Below the pieces are notes generated by a model, which was given only the letters and a program-made list of their open reading frames with translations, did no database searches and had not been told where the DNA came from. A stretch of DNA of 5,302 nt, taken from NCBI GenBank assembly GCA_018268545.1, contig JAFDWI010000218.1:1-5302 (forward strand), in the 5' to 3' direction. Source of the stretch: Actinomycetota bacterium. GTDB taxonomy: Bacteria; Actinomycetota; Acidimicrobiia; Acidimicrobiales; Iamiaceae. The translations under genes and the position numbers were made by a program. Below, in pieces: positions 5,198 to 5,302 of this stretch; the stretch's first letter is position 1; each line of letters opens with the position of its first letter.

Positions 5198-5302
5198 GTG
5201 GCACGTGTCTCCAAACCGGCACCGACCGACGAACGCGCCATCCGGGCAGCGGTCGAAGCGCTGGGGAGGATCGGACTGCACGAAGATGCGACGATCCGAT
5301 TC
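5198..5302 (+). CDS. start of a possible TetR-type regulator (3' end outside window)
   Basis: GTG 5198 opens a frame that stays open to the right edge (35 residues). AGGA at 5187-5190 stands 7 nt before it as a plausible Shine-Dalgarno. After a short charged N-terminal arm, ERAIRAAVEALGRIGLHEDATIRF resembles helix 1 of TetR-family DNA-binding domains and the turn into helix 2, where TIRxIA often follows. The helix-turn-helix itself is outside the window, so the family is a guess from about 25 residues. The upstream palindrome agrees with a dimeric DNA-binding product. An out-of-frame GTG at 5193 gives a less protein-like sequence. Confidence 0.4.
   Translation, partial: MARVSKPAPTDERAIRAAVEALGRIGLHEDATIRF

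Noticed and set aside
4251..5222. 323-codon minus-strand open frame opposite the LLM oxidoreductase
   Set aside because: Its composition (His/Arg/Asp-rich) is that of a shadow frame, while the plus strand carries a complete LLM protein.

Overview
The window looks like ordinary chromosome from a high-GC actinobacterium (GC about two thirds by eye, codons mostly ending in G/C). An Acidimicrobiia/Ilumatobacter-like origin is a reasonable guess. It rests on a WS/DGAT acyltransferase, a predicted F420-dependent luciferase-like oxidoreductase, and start codons that sit 7-8 nt behind a TAnnnT -10 box with no Shine-Dalgarno (leaderless). No mobile element, CRISPR array, tRNA or rRNA is visible.

Layout. 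Positions 1-161 hold the C-terminal end of an alpha/beta hydrolase. A likely two-gene unit follows: a RecB/AddB/Cas4-like PD-(D/E)XK nuclease with four cysteines placed for an Fe-S cluster (206-1012), and a PAP2 membrane phosphatase (1009-1560) overlapping it by 4 bp. Next come a DsbA-fold thioredoxin-like protein with a single cysteine (1585-2181) and a WS/DGAT wax ester/triacylglycerol synthase (2237-3622), the latter behind a leaderless promoter with an inverted repeat over its -35 region. A 67-residue uncharacterised protein is encoded on the minus strand (3702-3905), convergent with the acyltransferase and divergent from an LLM-class oxidoreductase (4116-5120). The last 105 bases are the start of a gene that may encode a TetR-type regulator, with a perfect 12-bp palindrome upstream.

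The genes do not form one clear pathway. Lipid themes recur (PAP2, WS/DGAT, perhaps the hydrolase), and there are redox enzymes (DsbA-like, LLM), but joint function is inference. The least explained part is the 210-bp divergent region 3906-4115 with the small minus-strand gene. There, two perfect 7-bp hairpins with 5-nt loops stand one base apart and would form the first ~40 nt of the small gene's leader RNA. No established novel defence or mobile system could be demonstrated.
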